A stretch of 64,000 nt of DNA from Vespa crabro (GCF_910589235.1 NC_060966.1:3773320-3837319); one strand, 5' to 3'. Counted from the first letter of the stretch, positions 36,876 to 49,661 are shown. The notes: a model not told the origin generated them from the sequence alone. Numbers and translations: made by a program.

Positions 36876-37200
36876 ATTCTTTGGGTCACACAGCTTCCTC
36901 GTAGGAGGGCCCTATTTGCACACGCGCGACATTCCATCGTGCATCCGTGAAAGGGGGTGGTAGGGTAAAGTGGGGTTCGATTATTCGCACCGAAAAGGGA
37001 CGACGTATCTGCCACGGGGGAAGAAATAAGAAGAAAAGAAAATAAGAGGATGTGGCTCGCGTAAGTGCTCCGGGCACGTAGTAGAACCGTGAGAGAACTC
37101 GACCGATTTGCAGGATAACGATGGCTTACGTCGTGCTTCCGAATTGCTTATCTTAAAGACGATTTTCTAACGTACCAACAGGCATCGGGAACGCGCGACG
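34860..37200. other. GC-richer, repeat-dense region without recognised exon
   Basis: C-rich ATCCCA/CCATCC repeats (34925-35000), (CT)n (35200-35238), (TTC)n (35398-35457), (AATT)n (35589-35631), (GGCA)n (35661-35819) and (CT)n (35920-36030, 36210-36265 and 36825-36872), plus a unique block at 36650-37200. A 204-codon minus-strand frame (37015-36401) begins at GTG and runs through (GA)n; it is not supported as a gene. Confidence 0.65.
35661..35819. repeat. (GGCA)n array, about 38 units with A-for-G variants
   Basis: GGCA units interspersed with GCAA and GTCA variants; flanked by (CGCA)n on both sides. The Cys/Leu/Pro/Ala frame on the minus strand is an artefact. Confidence 0.93.
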
Positions 37201-37219
37201 CGTCATCGTACTCGCATTG

Positions 37220-38900
37220 AATTTGCGAACTCTCGTGGGATCCGATTTTCTAATATATTTGCCAACTCATTTAATTGCAAATATATTAAACGATATACAA
37301 CGATACGTACGTACGTATTGATTCGATTTTCTATTCTATTCTGCGGGGTTTTTTTTTTCTTTTCTTTTTGTTTTCGTTTTTTTCTTTTTTCTTTTTTTTC
37401 TTTTTTTTCTTTTTTTTTTTTTTTCTTTTTTTGTTTCGTTTTTTTCGTTTCCTTTTTTATACAGGTCGGACAATAAAAGACGCGATTTTTCACTCGTTAA
37501 AAATTTTATAGACATTTGCAAATCGTAAAATATCGTTTTCCTTCTTTATCCCCGATACTTCTATCCGGTTTTGCTTTTTTTTTGTTTTTGTTTTTATTTA
37601 TTTATTTATTTATTTATTGTTTTCTTTTTTTTCTTTTCTTTTTTTTTTCATATGCCACGACGTCTTACGCCTTCGAATTTATATTAAATTATGTCTAATA
37701 CGACGAGAATTTTGAAATTTTATTTGTTATGTTTGAGATAATTAAAGGATGTAAGATTTATGAAATCGTTGGATCAATTTTATACTATATTTACTAATTC
37801 ATTTAATTGCAAACATATATTAAACGACGCATCACGACAGTACGTATTCGTTTTCTTCCTCTTTTTCCTTATTTTATATTTTTTTCTTTTTTTCTCTTTT
37901 TTTTTTTTTTTCTTACGTCGGATAACAAACGCGATAACATTTGACGCATTAGAATTTTTTAAATAATAATAATCAATGATTTGTTGAATCCGTGTTTTTA
38001 TTATTTCGATCTTTTTCCAAGAATTATTAAGATATTTTCAAATTATAAAATGGTATCTAATTTTTTTTTTTATTTTCCTACGTTTGATAATACATCGTGA
38101 CGTCTAACATGTTAGAATTTTCTTAGATCGCGGTAATTGAAGGGTCGCGTATAAAATTTACTATGTCGTGGAATCGATTTTCTAATATATTTTCCAAGTC
38201 AATTAATTGCAAATTAAAAAACGATACTTATATCTGGTTTTGTTTTTTTCCTTATTTTCTTTTTTTTTTTTTTTTTTTTTTTTCTTATGCCACGAGGTCT
38301 TACGCGTTAGAATTTATTAGATAACGGTAATTAGATGATAGAATCTATCTTACATAGAATTACGAAATGATGGAATTAATTTATTTATTTTATCTTTTTC
38401 AATTTTTTTTTTCTTTTTTTTAGATATTCGCAAATTATAAAATAATATTTATTTAATATGTTTCTAATGTCATATAACAGTAATAATATTTTACACGTTA
38501 GAATTTATTAGATTCCGCGATTAATCGAAGGATTGCATATAGAATAAATGAAAATCATCGGATCGATTTTCAATAATATTTTCCGTGACGTACGTTTGAT
38601 GAATTAAAATCAAATAAAAGTAATTTGACGTTTGACACGTTAAAATTCATTAGAGAATTATAATTATAATGTTACATTTTTATCTCGCTTATTTTATCAG
38701 AATTCTTATTTCGTGTTATTTATTTCTATAAATTCATATAACAATTATAAAACGTTCGTTTTATTTCTAGATTCGTCAAAATCACATTTGTTTTAATATT
38801 TGTTATGGTTATAATTTCTCGTTTTAATTTTTTTTTATTTTTACGTAAGAAAAAAATGTCGCACTTATGTCGTGCAACGTTAAAATATATTATACGATGA
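37220..38900. repeat. decayed tandem array, at least seven units of about 140-280 bp
   Basis: An anchor ACGTTAGAATTTATTAGAT recurs, in decaying form, at about 37670, 37948, 38110, 38310, 38498, 38636 and 38876. Linked blocks are GATTTTCTAATATATTTNCC, CATTTAATTGCAAAT, ATACTTCTATCCGGTTTTG, a long poly-T tract and TATGCCACGACGTCTTACGC. Unit length varies mostly with the T tract. Confidence 0.75.
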
Positions 38901-39221
38901 TAATTCCAACTAATTTAACATAATCGTTGTACTTTGACGGAATTAGAATCTTTCCACTCCTTCAATTTTTCTAATCTACTTATTTACAAATAATATTATC
39001 ATGAATATTATTATTATTAATATTATTATTATTAATATTATTAATTATACTATTATTCGCAGTTATATGATTATGTTCTATAATGTCATTCCCTCAATCG
39101 TTATCTTAGAATATGACATCATTACTCTTCGTCTAACGTCAGAAGCTAACGTACGACATACGATCATTTTTCATATTTCAATCGTTTAGTTTATCGTCGG
39201 AGTTTCAACTGTTGAGTTAGA

Positions 39222-39840
39222 ATTATTAATTAAACCGTGGAAATAATTAAAATCGAACGTTCGATAACATCAAAAGAACGTAACCTAATCATTATACCGA
39301 TTTTCTATCACACTCGATTATTCCAATTAAAATCATTTGCAAATTGTCTAACGATATATATACATAATATATCTTTTTTTTTTTAATATTATCAATCAAT
39401 CATTATTATGTTTTTCTTAAATTAGTAATTAAATTGTGCAAATAATTAAAATCAAACAAACATTCGATAACACGAAAAGAACGTAATTTAATCATTATAC
39501 TGATTTTCTATCACACTCAATTATTTCAATTAAAATCATTTTTAAATTGTCTAACGATATATATACATAATATATCTACATAATATATAATATTTTTACT
39601 ATTATCAATCAATCTTTATTATGTTTTTCTTTATTAATTAAATTGTGCAAATAATTAAAATCAAACAAACATTCGATAACACGAAAAGAACGTAATTTAA
39701 TCATTATACCGATTTCTTATCATACTCGATTATTCCAATTAAAATCATTTTCAAATCGTCTAAAGATATATATATATATATATATTTTTTTTTTTCTTAT
39801 TTTACCATTATCAATCAATTGTTATTATCTTATTCTTCTC
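39222..39840. repeat. three-copy tandem repeat of about 205 bp
   Basis: Copies at about 39222-39419, 39420-39637 and 39638-39840. Each has TAATTAAAYYGTGVAAATAA, CATTCGATAACACGAAAAGA, CCGATTTTCTATCACACTCG, ATTGTCTAACGATATATA and TATCAATCAATC. They are much better preserved than the 37.2-38.9 kb array and share its GATTTTCTA..AATTGCAAAT..ACGATA core, so they are probably a younger expansion of the same unit. Confidence 0.85.
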
Positions 39841-39912
39841 TTTTCTCTTTCTCTTTCTCTATCTCTCTCCCTTTTTTTTCGATCGGATGTAAAGTATATT
39901 ATATATAACCTG

Positions 39913-39998
<86 letters not shown>

Positions 39999-40212
39999 TT
40001 CTCTCCATCTATCTATCTCTATCTCTCTCGATTCGAGTTCAGATTCGAGAGTCTTGCCCGTTAAACGAGCTTTCTCGAGGAATTTATTAGGCAGCGATAA
40101 TTAAAGGGCGGTACACCTGTGCCCGTTCGCTTCTCGACTTGTCTCGAAGGCTCATTTCGGGTCCGTCCCTCTACAAGTTCTCTCGCTCGTATCTTCCACT
40201 TCCGGTCTCTAA

Positions 40213-40267
<55 letters not shown>

Positions 40268-40422
40268 ACAAACCCTCTCGTACATTTCTGTTCATTCGGT
40301 ATCAGTTTGCTCTAAGACCACTCTTGGAATCCTGAGCTCTTTCGAAGAAGCAGCACCTCCTTATCCGGATACTAATCTCGACGTTCCAAAGTGTCCCATG
40401 AGTAGCGTCGCACCTTTTTCGT

Positions 40423-40472
<50 letters not shown>

Positions 40473-40567
40473 ACTCGGTCGTTCACTCACTCACTCACTC
40501 ACTCACTCACTCACTCACTCACTCACTCACTCACTCACTCACTCACTCACTCGTTCGCTCGTTCGTT
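39913..40567. repeat. (CT)n(AT)n compound tract, (CT)n runs and (ACTC)n
   Basis: (CT)n then (AT)n at 39913-39997; (CT)n at 40212-40262 and 40427-40467; a 17-unit (ACTC)n at 40483-40551 followed by GTTC/GCTC variants. Unique GC-richer DNA lies at 40020-40210, 40270-40420 and 40570-40690, without a supported exon. Confidence 0.9.
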
Positions 40568-40818
40568 CGCTCACTGAAGCTTTCGATCTACCAGCTGCAG
40601 GCCGCATCGTCGGTTTATAATTCCTTTATCGTTTCGTGCCGCTCGATCTCATCATCACCGCGTCGTATTAATTGGCCAAAAAGGGCTCCTGCTGCCACCG
40701 AACAGAAAACGTTAACTCGATTTATCAAAACATTTTCATAATTTTCTTTTTTAATAATTATCATCATTTTCTATTCGTTCGTACAATAACAACGAACAAC
40801 AATAACAACAATGAATAC

Positions 40819-40885
<67 letters not shown>
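40819..40885. repeat. (AAT)n array, about 22 copies
   Basis: A perfect trinucleotide run; the poly-Asn frame is an artefact. Confidence 0.95.
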
Positions 40886-40889
<4 letters not shown>

Positions 40890-41369
40890 GGTAGGATACT
40901 AAACTAGGGAAAAAAGTCAAATAATTAATTTGAATTTCATTGATTATTTTTAATGATCTACGATCATCTTATACATCAATTGATTTTTATCATTCCATAA
41001 GATACATTGTCCCAATTATGATAATACAAAATCACAATGATATCCTCGATAAGTGTGTGTTAATTTTTTGTTTGTTTTTTTGTTTTTTTCTTTTATTTTC
41101 CATATTATCAAACGAAAATCATGGAAATATCGTATCGTTTCTATTATCAGTGTTAAATAATTTTATCAAATAAGCCGGAAGAAAAAGGATGACGATAGTC
41201 GTGACGATGATCAGATGGTGAGGGGTTGGGAAATGGAGAGGGGGAGGGAGGGGGAGGGGAATAATGATCGAGTTCTACGATTCATTAAATTATTATAATC
41301 CAAGGGAAAATCTGGCGTAATCGTTAAGCTCGGTTAAGTTGCTTCGATAGATATAAAAAAGAAAGGAAA

Positions 41370-41402
<33 letters not shown>

Positions 41403-41727
41403 AAAAAGGGAAAGAAAAAAACAGAAAGAAAAAAAAAATATTGTTTATGATTGCCAAGGCAGATGCTCGTGTTTATATATCCCATGGTCGTCCATATCAA
41501 TGGTCTTCTTGCTGCTAACGGTCCGATGGAGAACTTTAATAAGCGATGGCAATCTTCGTAATGACAGAATTTTATGTCTCAATTCCCATACACGTTACCT
41601 GTACGGGAATCTTGTATAAATAAGTAAGTACACGATGAGACACTTACACGATTTAACGAAACGTCGTGTATATGGAAAGTTTGACGTTAGCTGATTAAAA
41701 AGAAGATGAGAAGGAAAGGAAATATTA

Positions 41728-41765
<38 letters not shown>

Positions 41766-41948
41766 TTATTTATTTATTTATTTATTTATACATATAGTAG
41801 AGTAGGTAATTTGTAAGTTTATTATTAATTTCTTTGGATCGAGCAATCTCTAAGAGAGTTATATATCCGATCGCGAGATTACCGTTTTGAGGTTAATTAA
41901 ATACATAAATACAGATAAGATAAGTTATGTTTCTTAGAGGTAGGTAAC

Positions 41949-41980
<32 letters not shown>

Positions 41981-42815
41981 TGTATGTATGTATGTATGTA
42001 TGCATGTATGGTATCGTACGTTAAACGACGTGAGATTCTCAATAGAAATACTCATATCTTATTTACTATAGTATTTACATTTTATATTCATTGATTGAGA
42101 TATATAAAGAATGATAACGTTGAGAATTTTGCGATCAGACGGAATGGCGCTGAATGGTGATGATCGTGATTTCAAAAAAAAAAAAAAAAAAAAGAAAGAA
42201 ATAAAGAGAAAGAAAAATATTATCCACTGAAATCGTACTTTTTAATACGTACTTCTTTAAAGAAGAAAAGACAAAAAAAAAAAAAAAAAAAAGAAAGATA
42301 AAGGATTTTCGATATTCGAACGAAAACAGAAAGAGTGATCTTCGACTCTTTCTTCAAACGTTTCAAATTATCCATAGACGCATTAATCAATTGCTACCGT
42401 ATGAATTATTATTTATTATTCCTTTTTTTTTTTTTTTATATATATATATGTATAATGAGTATAGAAATATATACAATGAGTGTAAAAAGTGTTCGTATAC
42501 TGATCAATTTGAAATAAATCTTCAATGAGATTCGGGGTTTATTAACTAATTTTTTTTATAAATAATGAATTAGTACACATTTTTACAAAATTTGTAGAGT
42601 AAATATAGTTAAAAAAAATTTATATATATAGATGTAATTTTTGTAATGTTAATTTTTGTTATGTTATGTGTAAGATAGAACTTTACGCGCTACTCTTTCA
42701 GTAACAAAGTTTTTATTAACAAAAGATAACAAAGAAAGTATTACCAACTAAAATACTAAAGCTAAAATATACATCTCAGACGAACTTTGTTCTATTACGA
42801 GTTTAACTCTTTTTT
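40890..42815. other. AT-rich intergenic/intronic DNA with G-rich run and TATG array
   Basis: Includes a G-quadruplex pattern at 41240-41259 (GGGGGAGGGAGGGGGAGGGG), a unique island at 41450-41620, (TA)n(TTTA)n at 41738-41790 and (TATG)n at 41951-42010. No gene was recognised. Confidence 0.7.
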
Positions 42816-42820
42816 TAATT

Positions 42821-43184
42821 GTACTTCTCCAGACTTAACTCTTCAATTGTACTTCTCCAGACTTAACTCTTCAATTGTACTTCTCCAGACTTAACTCTTC
42901 AATTGTACTTCTCCAGACTTAACTCTTTAATTGTACTTCTCCAGACTTAACTCTTCAATTGTACTTCTCCAGACTTAACTCTTTAATTGTACTTCTCCAG
43001 ACTTAACTCTTTAATTGTACTTCTCCAAACTTAACTTTTTAACTGTACTTCTCCAGACTTAACGTTTTAATCGTACTTCTCCAGACTTAACTTTTTAACC
43101 GTACTTCTCCAGACTTAACTTTCTAACCGTACTTCTCCAGACTTAACTTTCTAACTGAACTTCTCCAGACTTAATTCTTAATAC
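42821..43184. repeat. 28-bp minisatellite, 13 tandem units
   Basis: The unit GTACTTCTCCAGACTTAACT + CTTCAATT repeats with an exact 28-bp step at 42821, 42849, 42877, 42905, 42933, 42961, 42989, 43017, 43045, 43073, 43101, 43129 and 43157, with no indels. Units 1-8 differ almost only by one C/T; units 9-13 diverge progressively. No spacers, so it is not CRISPR. The 28-bp step rotates the reading frame, so it is unlikely to encode a repeated peptide. Confidence 0.93.
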
Positions 43185-44045
43185 TTTACTATGTGACCTG
43201 GCTGGTTCACTCAGAACCATACTCGATACTCGTTCACGCGTTGCTCTTTTACTCGAATGTCTCTTCCAGTGAGGCTCTACTCACGACACGCCACGTTATT
43301 CAGAACTTATTACCGATGTATCTCTGAAGTTACAATCCCCGTTGGTCGACTTAGCACTCAATTTAATCCTGCTCCAACTTGACTCTGCTCGTAGATCTGT
43401 TCAAGACTCGCCATGTTATTTCTGTCTTCGTCGTTCTAACTCAAAACTCTCCGATCCTTTGGTCCCTTTCTTACCTTGTCGTTTTCTCATCCCCCTACTT
43501 ATTTCCAGTATATACATACATACATACGTACGTACTCTAGCCTATTTGATCTCAAGGACAGACTATGCTTTCTTCTTACCGTCTTTCTTACGTTGCTCTT
43601 TTGCGTACTTTTTTCCTCAAGGACAGAGCATGTTTTCTTCGTTCGTCTTTTGGTTATCCTTCTTGTTCTGCGCGTTTCTTCTCTTCAAGGACAGACTACT
43701 ATTCTCTCGATCGGCTAACTTCTCCGACGTTGCTCTTTAAAGCGCATTTCTATCTTCAAGGCTATTCTTCTGGATTGACTATTTACTTCTTCGATTTTTC
43801 TTTTCATTTCTACGTTTCCTTTCGATTGTATATCGTTATTTGTCAAATTGACGACTACCTTTTTTTCCGATGTCAATATACTACGAACTTCCTTAACGCT
43901 ATTACACGGATCAACTTGCCTCGTGATACATACACACACATACACACATACGGCCGAATCTTTCATCTTTTATCTAATATCTGTTCTTTTTATGCTCATA
44001 CGCATTCGCATTTTCAATCTATCATGAATTGTCGTAATCTTTAAT
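43185..44045 (+). other. unique-looking block with a decayed 65-70-bp repeat (43551-43780)
   Basis: Less simple than most of the window. CTCAAGGACAGA-type blocks recur at 43551, 43616, 43684 and 43754, interleaved with CGTTGCTCTTT. Overlapping plus frames of 132 and 159 codons exist, but both begin at doubtful starts, have Phe/Ser/Leu-rich composition and no recognisable domain. It might be an old repetitive element next to the minisatellite; I cannot assign a family. Confidence 0.5.
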
Positions 44046-44614
44046 CCAAAGTATATATTTATTATTTTTTCCTTTTAAAAATAATTACATACACACGTAA
44101 TAAATATATCTAATTCATTAATTATTAATCTATTAGATTATTATCTAATTCATTCATTAATAGTCATAAGATTGTGCTTGTATCATTACTCACGTATATA
44201 CATACATGTACACTTACACATATGTGTGTATGTATGTATATATGTATGTACGTTATAAAACGTTATCAATAATATACATGTAAACTAAATAGATGTATAG
44301 ATACATACTATAAGAAAGTATAATTATTATTTATCGAGGTTTAAACAAACAATACTTTTTTTTTTTTTTATATATATTTATTATATTTTCCATTAATCCC
44401 TTGCCCTACCTTGTCACTCTACCACTTACACCCTTTGTTTTTTTTTTTTCAGAATCATCGAATAAAAATGATCATAGATCACTCGTGACGTATTGAAACG
44501 ATAGGAACGTAACGTTTTCTCGGGACAACTTAAAATTTCTTTCGTATCGCTTGATACTAATCTTCCCACAATCTAACCATCCCACGCAGAGAAGTCTCCC
44601 ATAGTGAGAAAGAA

Positions 44615-44707
<93 letters not shown>

Positions 44708-45102
44708 TAACATCGTCAGGGACATAACGTCCTTCTCTCGAGTGTTTCGCTCGATGATATCGTCTTTTTCAAAAGAGATGAGAAAGAGAGAGAGAGAGAG
44801 AGAAGAGAGACGGATTGCAAGGTTCACACGATTGAAGAGGGGGAGCATCGTGTCCCGCACTTTCGTCGTTAGTCCAGGATACGCACTTGTCGCATTACGC
44901 ACTTGTCCCTTTCAGGACGAAAACGTTCTAGCAACGATCCCTTCCTTTCGACACACAGTAAAATCCGTTCTCTTTCTCTCTCTCACTCTCATTCTGTCCT
45001 TTTCTCTCACCCTCGATATAAACGTTAGGACACGTGCATCCCGTGTCACATTGCTGAATGCACACGTGCATGATGAAAACTATGCTTTTACAAAATTACT
45101 TC

Positions 45103-45146
<44 letters not shown>

Positions 45147-45296
45147 TCTCTTGCTGTCTCTTTCTTTCTTTTTCTTTGAAAGTATCGTTCGACTCGTAAT
45201 AATAATACAGACACGTTTCTCAATTTTACGACACTTAACGTTCCATCATCGAATCAGATATTTATTTATCTATGTAAGATAAAGATAAGAATAAAA

Positions 45297-45347
<51 letters not shown>

Positions 45348-45725
45348 AATGTATTCGATCGATCTATGATATAAGGATAAACATAAACGTGATACAATAT
45401 TTGTTCTTTAAAAAGATAGATCCGATAGCGTTAATCAGCCCTATCAGAGAAATATGATTTCTTGAAAGGAACGACGCTCGATCGAGATTGATTTTTTTAA
45501 TTCCAGTTATATCGATGAATATCGTTCACGATCATTTCCGCTTTCTAACGGTACGCTGATTGTAACAGTAATAATGTGATCAATAACAACGATCATGCGA
45601 ACGTATTGATGATCGATATTAAAAATTGTTAACGGGGAATGTTAAGTTGAAAGGATTCTATTTTTATTTTTATTTCTTTTTTTTTTGAGGGGGGGAGGAT
45701 TTTTTTCTTTCCTTTCCTTTTGATT

Positions 45726-45766
<41 letters not shown>

Positions 45767-46690
45767 AAATGTGAGAATTATCTTTCTCTCTCTTTCTTTC
45801 TTTCTTTTTTTCTTTTCTAACATTTTTTTTTGTTTTTCATTCACCTTACCATTCATATATACGAAAGGTAAATGGAGTGTTAATTAATAAAAAAAAAAAA
45901 AAAAAAAAAAAAAAATAGGAAGATATAAAAAAGAAAACGTTTTATTTTGTACTTTCAATTACGTACACATTTGCGAAATTGCCCAAATAGATTCCATTCA
46001 ATTATGGATACGATTTTTAAAAGAATTTTCATAAAATTAGAACTAAATAATGTTAAATTGTTAAATCTTTATAAAAAAAAGAAAAAAAAAAAGAAAAAGA
46101 AAAAGAAAAAATATATAATTTCGTACATGTACACGAATGTCGTAAGTTCGAATGAAGGATAAATGATTTTTTTTTTATTTTTTTATTTTTTTTTTTATAA
46201 AATTAATATCATAATATCTCTTTTGCTCGTATTCATAAACATTTTCGTCTTCAAATAAGATTAGTATTTAAATTTGTTTTCTGTTTTGTCTATAATTATT
46301 GTTTTTCTCCATTTTTCTTTTTTTTTTTTTCGTATTTAATATTATAGAAAAAAGTTTCATTCAATTTTTCAGAATTCTTTAGTTTTATAGAAAAGTGGTT
46401 TCAATTTGTTCTTCTTATTTATTGTTAAATTTATATAAAAAGGAAAAAATACAAAAAAAAAGAAACATAAAAAAAAAAAAAAAGAAATTAATTATATTAG
46501 ATGTAGTATAGATATTTTCAATCACATTTGAATCAGTAATTTCGTTCTATCGTTAATTTTATGAAATGAAAAATGTTTAACTTCGTTTACGCACGCAAAT
46601 ATTTTTAATTCGAACAGAAATTAAATCTTTTCCATAAAATTAAAATATAATTAAAATAAAATTAATATACAATGTTCTTAAGTTGGAAAA
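44046..46690. other. AT-rich DNA with GA/CT clusters
   Basis: (GA)n at 44603-44703 and 44783-44805, (CT)n at 45100-45150, (GA)n at 45299-45345, (CT)n at 45728-45765 and poly-A at about 45890-45915. A unique block at 44800-45080 has no supported exon. Mixed AT-rich sequence lies from 45.9 to 46.7 kb. Confidence 0.7.
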
Positions 46691-46699
46691 AAGGAAAAT

Positions 46700-48150
46700 T
46701 AAAACAAGTCATGCATGTGAAGATTAGAATCGACAATTAATTCACTACTTCCTTCGTATACACGCGCTTAAAATAATATATTTCAATATTAGGGAAATCA
46801 TGGACGTATCTTTTTCGGAAAATCAGGAATAAAATATTTTCCGTACGACTTTTAAATTTACGAAGAAGAAAAAAAGAAAAAAAGAGAAAAAGAAATGTTT
46901 TGCGTATAAAAAGATTGAAATCGATAATTAATTCTAAACTTCGTTCGCACCTTCGTTCGAAATTTATTTCGTTCGAACGATCGTGGATGTTTCTTTCCAA
47001 AAAAAAAAAAAAAAAAAGAAAAAAAATAAATAAATAAATATAGAAAATTGAAGAAAAAAAAAGATATTTTTAGCGTATAAAAAAATTCCAATATTAATAA
47101 TTAATTAGCAACGTCGTTCGCGATTTCGTTTAAAATTTATTTTTTATTATTTTTAAATCGTAGACGTATCGTTTTTGAAAAATCACAAATAGAATTTTTT
47201 CCGTTCGACTTTTAACTTCAAAAAAAAGAGAGTTTGAAAAAAAAAAAAAAGAAAAGAAATGTTTTACGAATAAAAAGATTGAAACCGATAATTAATTCAC
47301 AATTTCCTTCGTAATTTAGTAGGCGTAATTTTTTTTCTTCTTCCCTCCCGGCCCCCTCCTTCGCCATCCCACCCCCAAGAAAATCGTATTAAAATATTCC
47401 GTTCGATTATTCGAAGTTTGCAAAAAGAAAAAGAACAAAGAAAAAAAAACAAGAAGAAAAGAAAATTACAACAATAAAAAGTTTTGCGTATTTAAAAGGA
47501 TCGAAAGATCGGAATCGAGGATCAACTTTTTTAAATTTATTATTTTTATATTTCGTTCGATCGTGGGGGACGAATATCTATTTGAGAAAATACGTGTAAT
47601 AGAAAAAGATTCGACCGGATTATTCGTTTGAACAAAGAAAGAAAGAAAGAGGATTGAAAGCGAAACAAAAGAAAAAAAACAAAAAAAAAAAAAAAATAAA
47701 ATAAAATAGAAAACATGAAAAGGAAAAAAAAAAAGAAAGAAGTTTATGCGCATAAAAAGATTCGAATATCAATAAATTAATTAACTTCCTTCGACGTTGT
47801 TCAGTCTCTCGCTTGAAAATTTCATTTTTAAATCGAACGTATATACAAGATATGTACGTAATCTCTTTCAGAAAATCGGAATTAAATTTGCTGCTAAATC
47901 CTTCGCATTGGCGAAAGGGGATAGACGGAAAAAAAAAAGAGAAAGAGAGAGAGGGACAGAGAGAGAGAGAGAGAAAGAGAGAAAGAGAGAGAGAGAAACC
48001 AGAAAAAAAATTCCAACAAGTTATACATATAGATAGATAAAGATAGACGATGTTATAATTCGCTGTATCCTTCGTTTAAGCGTTGCTTCAAAATTTATTT
48101 AAATCGTACAATTACGAAGATAGGGAGTAATTCTAAAATAAAATAAAAAA
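46700..48150. repeat. decayed tandem array, about seven units of 180-275 bp
   Basis: Anchor TAAAAAGATTGAAATCGATA + ATTAATTC recurs at about 46723, 46905, 47086, 47272, 47497 (weak), 47756 and 48035 (weak). Each is followed by YTTCGTTYR...AAATTTATT, then CGTGGACGTATCTTTTT, TTTTCCGTTCGACTTTTAA and a poly-A/purine tract ending ATGTTTTGCG. Poly-Phe minus-strand frames across it are artefacts. Confidence 0.75.
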
Positions 48151-48175
48151 GAATCTTCGTTAGTCTTCGTTATCT

Positions 48176-48219
<44 letters not shown>

Positions 48220-48229
48220 TCTCTCTTTT

Positions 48230-48480
48230 TAGTCTGTTGAAGACAGAGTCATGGTCGAGTCGTTCCGCTAATTTTCATGGCGGTCTTTTCGTAGCCATCG
48301 CGCTGTTGGAACGAACGAATGCGTGGGCGGCGCGACGAACGAGCTTCGATAAGGCGGCGAGTAGCGTGAGATCGCGCCCGTCGCAATATAAATTATTTCG
48401 CTGCGGCGAAGACGCATGTTCGCAGCGTGCGTTTCCAAACTTGACGTAACATAGACATTAAGGATTTAACGATCCGAAAG
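48230..48480 (+). other. GC-rich unique island after a (CT)n tract
   Basis: A (CT)n run ending TTTTTAG (48232) looks like a strong acceptor and is followed by an open plus frame to a TAA at 48449 (about 72 codons, Arg/Ser/Ala-rich, containing SANFHGGLFVAIALLERT). There is no ATG, no domain and no partner exon. It could be a terminal exon, but CpG-rich regulatory DNA is as likely. Confidence 0.25.
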
Positions 48481-48538
48481 GATACCGATTTCTCCTCTCT
48501 CTCTCTCTCTCTCTCTCTTCCGCTTTCTCTCTGTTTCG

Positions 48539-48571
<33 letters not shown>

Positions 48572-49609
48572 TCGTATCTTATTTCGAACTCGATTCCATG
48601 GCGGAATCATGTTCGAATAGAATTAACATTTTAAAGAAATAAGAGATCGTACCGATATACTTAACTAATTTTTTTTTCTCTTATTCTTTTTGATATTTTA
48701 ATATTAATTTTGAAACTGTAAAATCGAGATTTATAATATATAACATATTAATGTATTATATCGGTATAGTAATGTGCATTAATTTTTTTTATTTTTTATT
48801 TTTTTTTATATATATAATGTGCATTGTTTATATATATATATATATATATATATAAATATTATTGTTTATTGTATAACGATGTATTGTTATTGTATATTCA
48901 TGTTTTAATGCATTAGAATTGTCAAATATGTAAAATTGATCGATTTGAGATCTCTTCTTTTTTATGATTATAGAAATGATAATTTATTATTAGAGAGAAT
49001 TCTTAATTTAAAAGATATATTTTTATTTATTGAATATTATAAAATTATTAAAAGTAAAAATATATTGTTATGCAATAAAGTATGAATTAATTTTGTTTTT
49101 ACAAAGAAAAATACTATCGATATTGTCGAATTCAATAGAATGCATAGTATAAACGACGAATTTACGATGAATTTTTTTTATATAATTGGAATATCATCGT
49201 ACGGGAAAATAGTTTTATTGAAACGTTTAGATTCAATGATTAGAGATTATTTAATTAAGCTCAAATTAGATATGATAATTACTAAATCATTTGTTTTTTT
49301 GATCAAGTCATTTGATTTTGCAACAACGTGATGAATGAATTTTTTTTCAATCGGTTAAAATTATTGTATAAAATATATTAAATTCCTCAACAAACTAATA
49401 TTTAAACAAATCTTTAAAATAGAGATTTTTCGTTCGATCAATTTTGTCTTAAATCATTTTCGAAATTAAAACAATTTCGAAATGTTTGATATTACTCCAA
49501 AACGCATGTACGAAACAAACAATCTTTATCAAAATTTCGTTTCAATTATCTAACATTTCATAATGTACGATTGCAATTTTTTATACAAAATTTTATACTA
49601 TCTCGATTG

Positions 49610-49661
<52 letters not shown>

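Noticed and set aside
36401..37015. 204-codon minus-strand open frame
   Set aside because: Begins at GTG, passes through (GA)n and (CA)n, and has no domain; a donor-like GTGAGT inside it is not enough to call an exon.
42821..43184. CRISPR-like regular repeat
   Set aside because: Units are directly abutting with no spacers, and the window is eukaryotic; it is a minisatellite.
43342..44044. Overlapping plus frames of 132 and 159 codons
   Set aside because: No domain, biased Phe/Ser/Leu content and overlapping frames; the decayed 65-70-bp repeat explains part of the sequence.
44604..45179. 191-codon plus-strand open frame
   Set aside because: Arg/Glu from (GA)n and Ser/Leu from (CT)n at the ends; the central part has no recognisable features.
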